Shown: positions 41,771 to 42,790 of the stretch, piece by piece
Layout: each line of letters starts with the position of its first letter
How positions within the stretch are numbered: the first letter of the stretch is position 1
NCBI GenBank assembly: GCA_029907315.1
Contig: JARYME010000014.1
Span: forward strand, 1-42,790
Direction: 5' to 3'
DNA: 42,790 nt
From: Armatimonadota bacterium
Lineage (GTDB): Bacteria; Armatimonadota; UBA5829
Translations under genes and position numbers: made by a program
The notes under the pieces: model-generated
What the model saw: only the letters and a program-made list of their open reading frames with translations
Database searches by the model: none
What the model was told of the DNA's origin: nothing

Positions 41771-42520
41771 TTAGACTACGCCTGTGGGTTCCTTGATCTC
41801 GAACTTATATCCGACGCCCCAGATTGTTGTGATTCTGCACGGACTGCCCTCGATCTCAATCTTGCGGCGCAGACGCTTGATGTGCTGGTCTACGGTTCTT
41901 TCGTCACCGTAGAACTCTTGATACGCCCACACTTGTTCGAGAAGCTGCTCTCGGGTGAAGACCCTGTTGCGGTTAGACGCCAGGTGCCAGAGCAAGTCGA
42001 ATTCTTTAGGCGTCAGGTCCACGCGCTTGTCGCCGATAATCACTTCGCGCGACAGTCGACTGATGGACAAGCCAGGCAGGTTTATTGCTTGCTGCTCGTC
42101 GGGGCTTGGAATGTAGGAAGCCCTTCTCAAGACGGCTTTGACCCGCGCTAGCAGCTCTCTCGGTGAGAACGGCTTAGTCACGTAGTCGTCTGCACCGATT
42201 TCGAGGCCGAGAACCCTATCAACCTCGTCCACGCGGGCGCTCAGCATTATGAGGGGTACATTGGAGAACTTGCGGATCTCCTTGCAGACGTCAAGTCCGT
42301 CAATACCAGGCAGTATGAGATCGAGAATAACCAAGTCGGGCCTTTCGGTTTTCACCATCTCGATCCCCTCTGTACCGCTGCCCGTACATACGACTTTGTA
42401 GCCCGCTTTCTCAAAATACAATGTGATGAGTTCGCAGACGTTCTCTTCGTCGTCAATGACTAAGATCTTGGGTCCGGTCTTCTCTTCTTCTTGCTTCTGG
42501 AGCGCGCTCTCGACTTCCAT
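41771..42520 (-). CDS. OmpR/PhoB-family response regulator
   Basis: The 249-residue protein has a receiver domain (about 18-130) with the acidic pair Asp23-Asp24 (VIDDEEN), phospho-acceptor Asp67 (VILDLILPG), Ser94 and Lys116 (TKPFSP). A winged-helix DNA-binding domain follows (about 145-243), with LTPKEFDLLWHLA, FTREQLLEQVW, TVDQHIKRLRRKI and WGVGYKF. The first 17 residues are a charged extension before the receiver. No sensor kinase gene is adjacent, so its signal is unknown. GAGGTGA lies nine bases before the ATG, and a near-consensus promoter lies upstream. Confidence 0.95.
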   Translation of the reverse strand: MEVESALQKQEEEKTGPKILVIDDEENVCELITLYFEKAGYKVVCTGSGTEGIEMVKTERPDLVILDLILPGIDGLDVCKEIRKFSNVPLIMLSARVDEVDRVLGLEIGADDYVTKPFSPRELLARVKAVLRRASYIPSPDEQQAINLPGLSISRLSREVIIGDKRVDLTPKEFDLLWHLASNRNRVFTREQLLEQVWAYQEFYGDERTVDQHIKRLRRKIEIEGSPCRITTIWGVGYKFEIKEPTGVV

Positions 42521-42582
42521 AGCTGACGGTCACCTCAGTTTAAGCATTTTTAGCTCGCTATCCACTTGGGCAAGCAATAATG

Positions 42583-42611
42583 ATTATAACGACTTCTACT
42601 TAGTGCGTCAA
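42583..42611 (-). promoter_or_regulatory. Strong promoter of the response regulator gene
   Basis: Read leftwards, TTGACG (42611-42606), a 17-base spacer and TATAAT (42588-42583) make a nearly perfect sigma-70-type promoter. The predicted start near 42576 leaves a leader of about 55 bases. Confidence 0.8.
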
Positions 42612-42645
42612 TAGCGGAACAAAAACAACAGAAAAAAAGTCCAGC

Positions 42646-42790
42646 TCAGCCAACAATCGAACCCAGAATCGCATTAAAGATGCGTCGTCTAAGACTTCGA
42701 AACTCAGCCCCGTCATCATCGCGGCATACTCGATTCGTCAGCAGTATGGCAAACAGTTCGAATTCGGGGTCTATCACAACTGCTGTTCCC
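42646..42790 (-). CDS. Beta-lactamase-family serine hydrolase, C-terminal fragment (cut by window edge)
   Basis: Reading leftwards from 42789, an open frame of 47 codons runs to a TGA at 42648-42646. The peptide contains GTAVVIDPEFELFAILLTNRV, quoted by its parts GTAVVIDPE and LLTNRV, then a helix with RSLRRRIFNAIL. This is the standard C-terminal end of class C beta-lactamase/esterase-type serine hydrolases, in which an ID-P strand and LTNR precede the last helix. The catalytic Ser-x-x-Lys part lies outside the window. The response regulator promoter starts 35 bases after the stop. Confidence 0.7.
   Translation of the reverse strand, partial: GTAVVIDPEFELFAILLTNRVCRDDDGAEFRSLRRRIFNAILGSIVG

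Noticed and set aside
1-42790. CRISPR arrays, tRNA, rRNA, phage or integrase genes
   Set aside because: No regularly spaced direct repeats, cloverleaf-type sequences, conserved rRNA segments or recombinase motifs were seen anywhere in the window.

Overview
The window reads as a chromosomal segment of a free-living, polysaccharide-degrading Gram-negative-type bacterium of moderate GC content. Purine-rich Shine-Dalgarno sites, GTG and TTG starts chosen by them, a PEP-CTERM protein, Tat-exported enzymes, secreted FG-GAP/LamG/OB-like proteins and System II cytochrome c maturation together suggest Armatimonadota. Planctomycetota, Lentisphaerota or Verrucomicrobiota are alternatives. This placement is inference from gene style; the window holds no rRNA or tRNA.

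Positions 1-9416: the tail of one sulfatase and a complete second sulfatase read rightwards. Facing them is a leftward run of three large genes: an FG-GAP protein without a signal peptide (7128-9416), its secreted paralogue (4479-7067), and a secreted propeller/fibronectin/LamG-like protein (1707-4430). The last two end in the same OB-like domain.

Positions 9540-19400: a heparinase II/III-type lyase, a PEP-CTERM protein, an intracellular (alpha/alpha)-barrel protein, a GntR-LacI chimeric regulator and an 879-residue secreted mosaic protein. The PEP-CTERM and mosaic proteins share a LamG-like module with a WYG...RPRI signature, which occurs once in the first and twice in the second. Their promoters share a GGTAAT(A/C)TTAC element directly upstream of a TTGACA -35 box. 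The end of this region carries several hairpins, a MITE-like element, a duplicated terminator, and a small RRM RNA-binding protein gene with its own promoter and a structured leader.

Positions 19905-32237: a leftward, probably co-transcribed catabolic block of eight genes. In order of transcription they encode a NagB-like isomerase, a PfkB sugar kinase, two tandem beta-helix proteins, a TIM-barrel glycosidase-like protein, a Gfo/Idh/MocA oxidoreductase, a Tat-exported nitrilase-family amidase and a second heparinase-like lyase. A Tat-exported sulfatase diverges from it. With the first region this looks like a locus for a sulfated, uronate- or amino-sugar-containing polysaccharide. No transporter is visible.

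Positions 32269-41704: a haem and cytochrome c block. Leftwards run resB, ccsA, hemA and a second ccsA; rightwards run ahbD, ahbA, ahbB, ahbC and a cobA-hemD fusion, whose genes overlap or nearly abut. This is the siroheme-dependent (Ahb) haem pathway beside System II cytochrome c assembly. hemL, hemB, hemC and a precorrin-2 dehydrogenase/ferrochelatase are not here.

Positions 41705-42790: a convergent terminator, an orphan OmpR/PhoB response regulator with a strong promoter, and the C-terminus of a beta-lactamase-family serine hydrolase running off the window.
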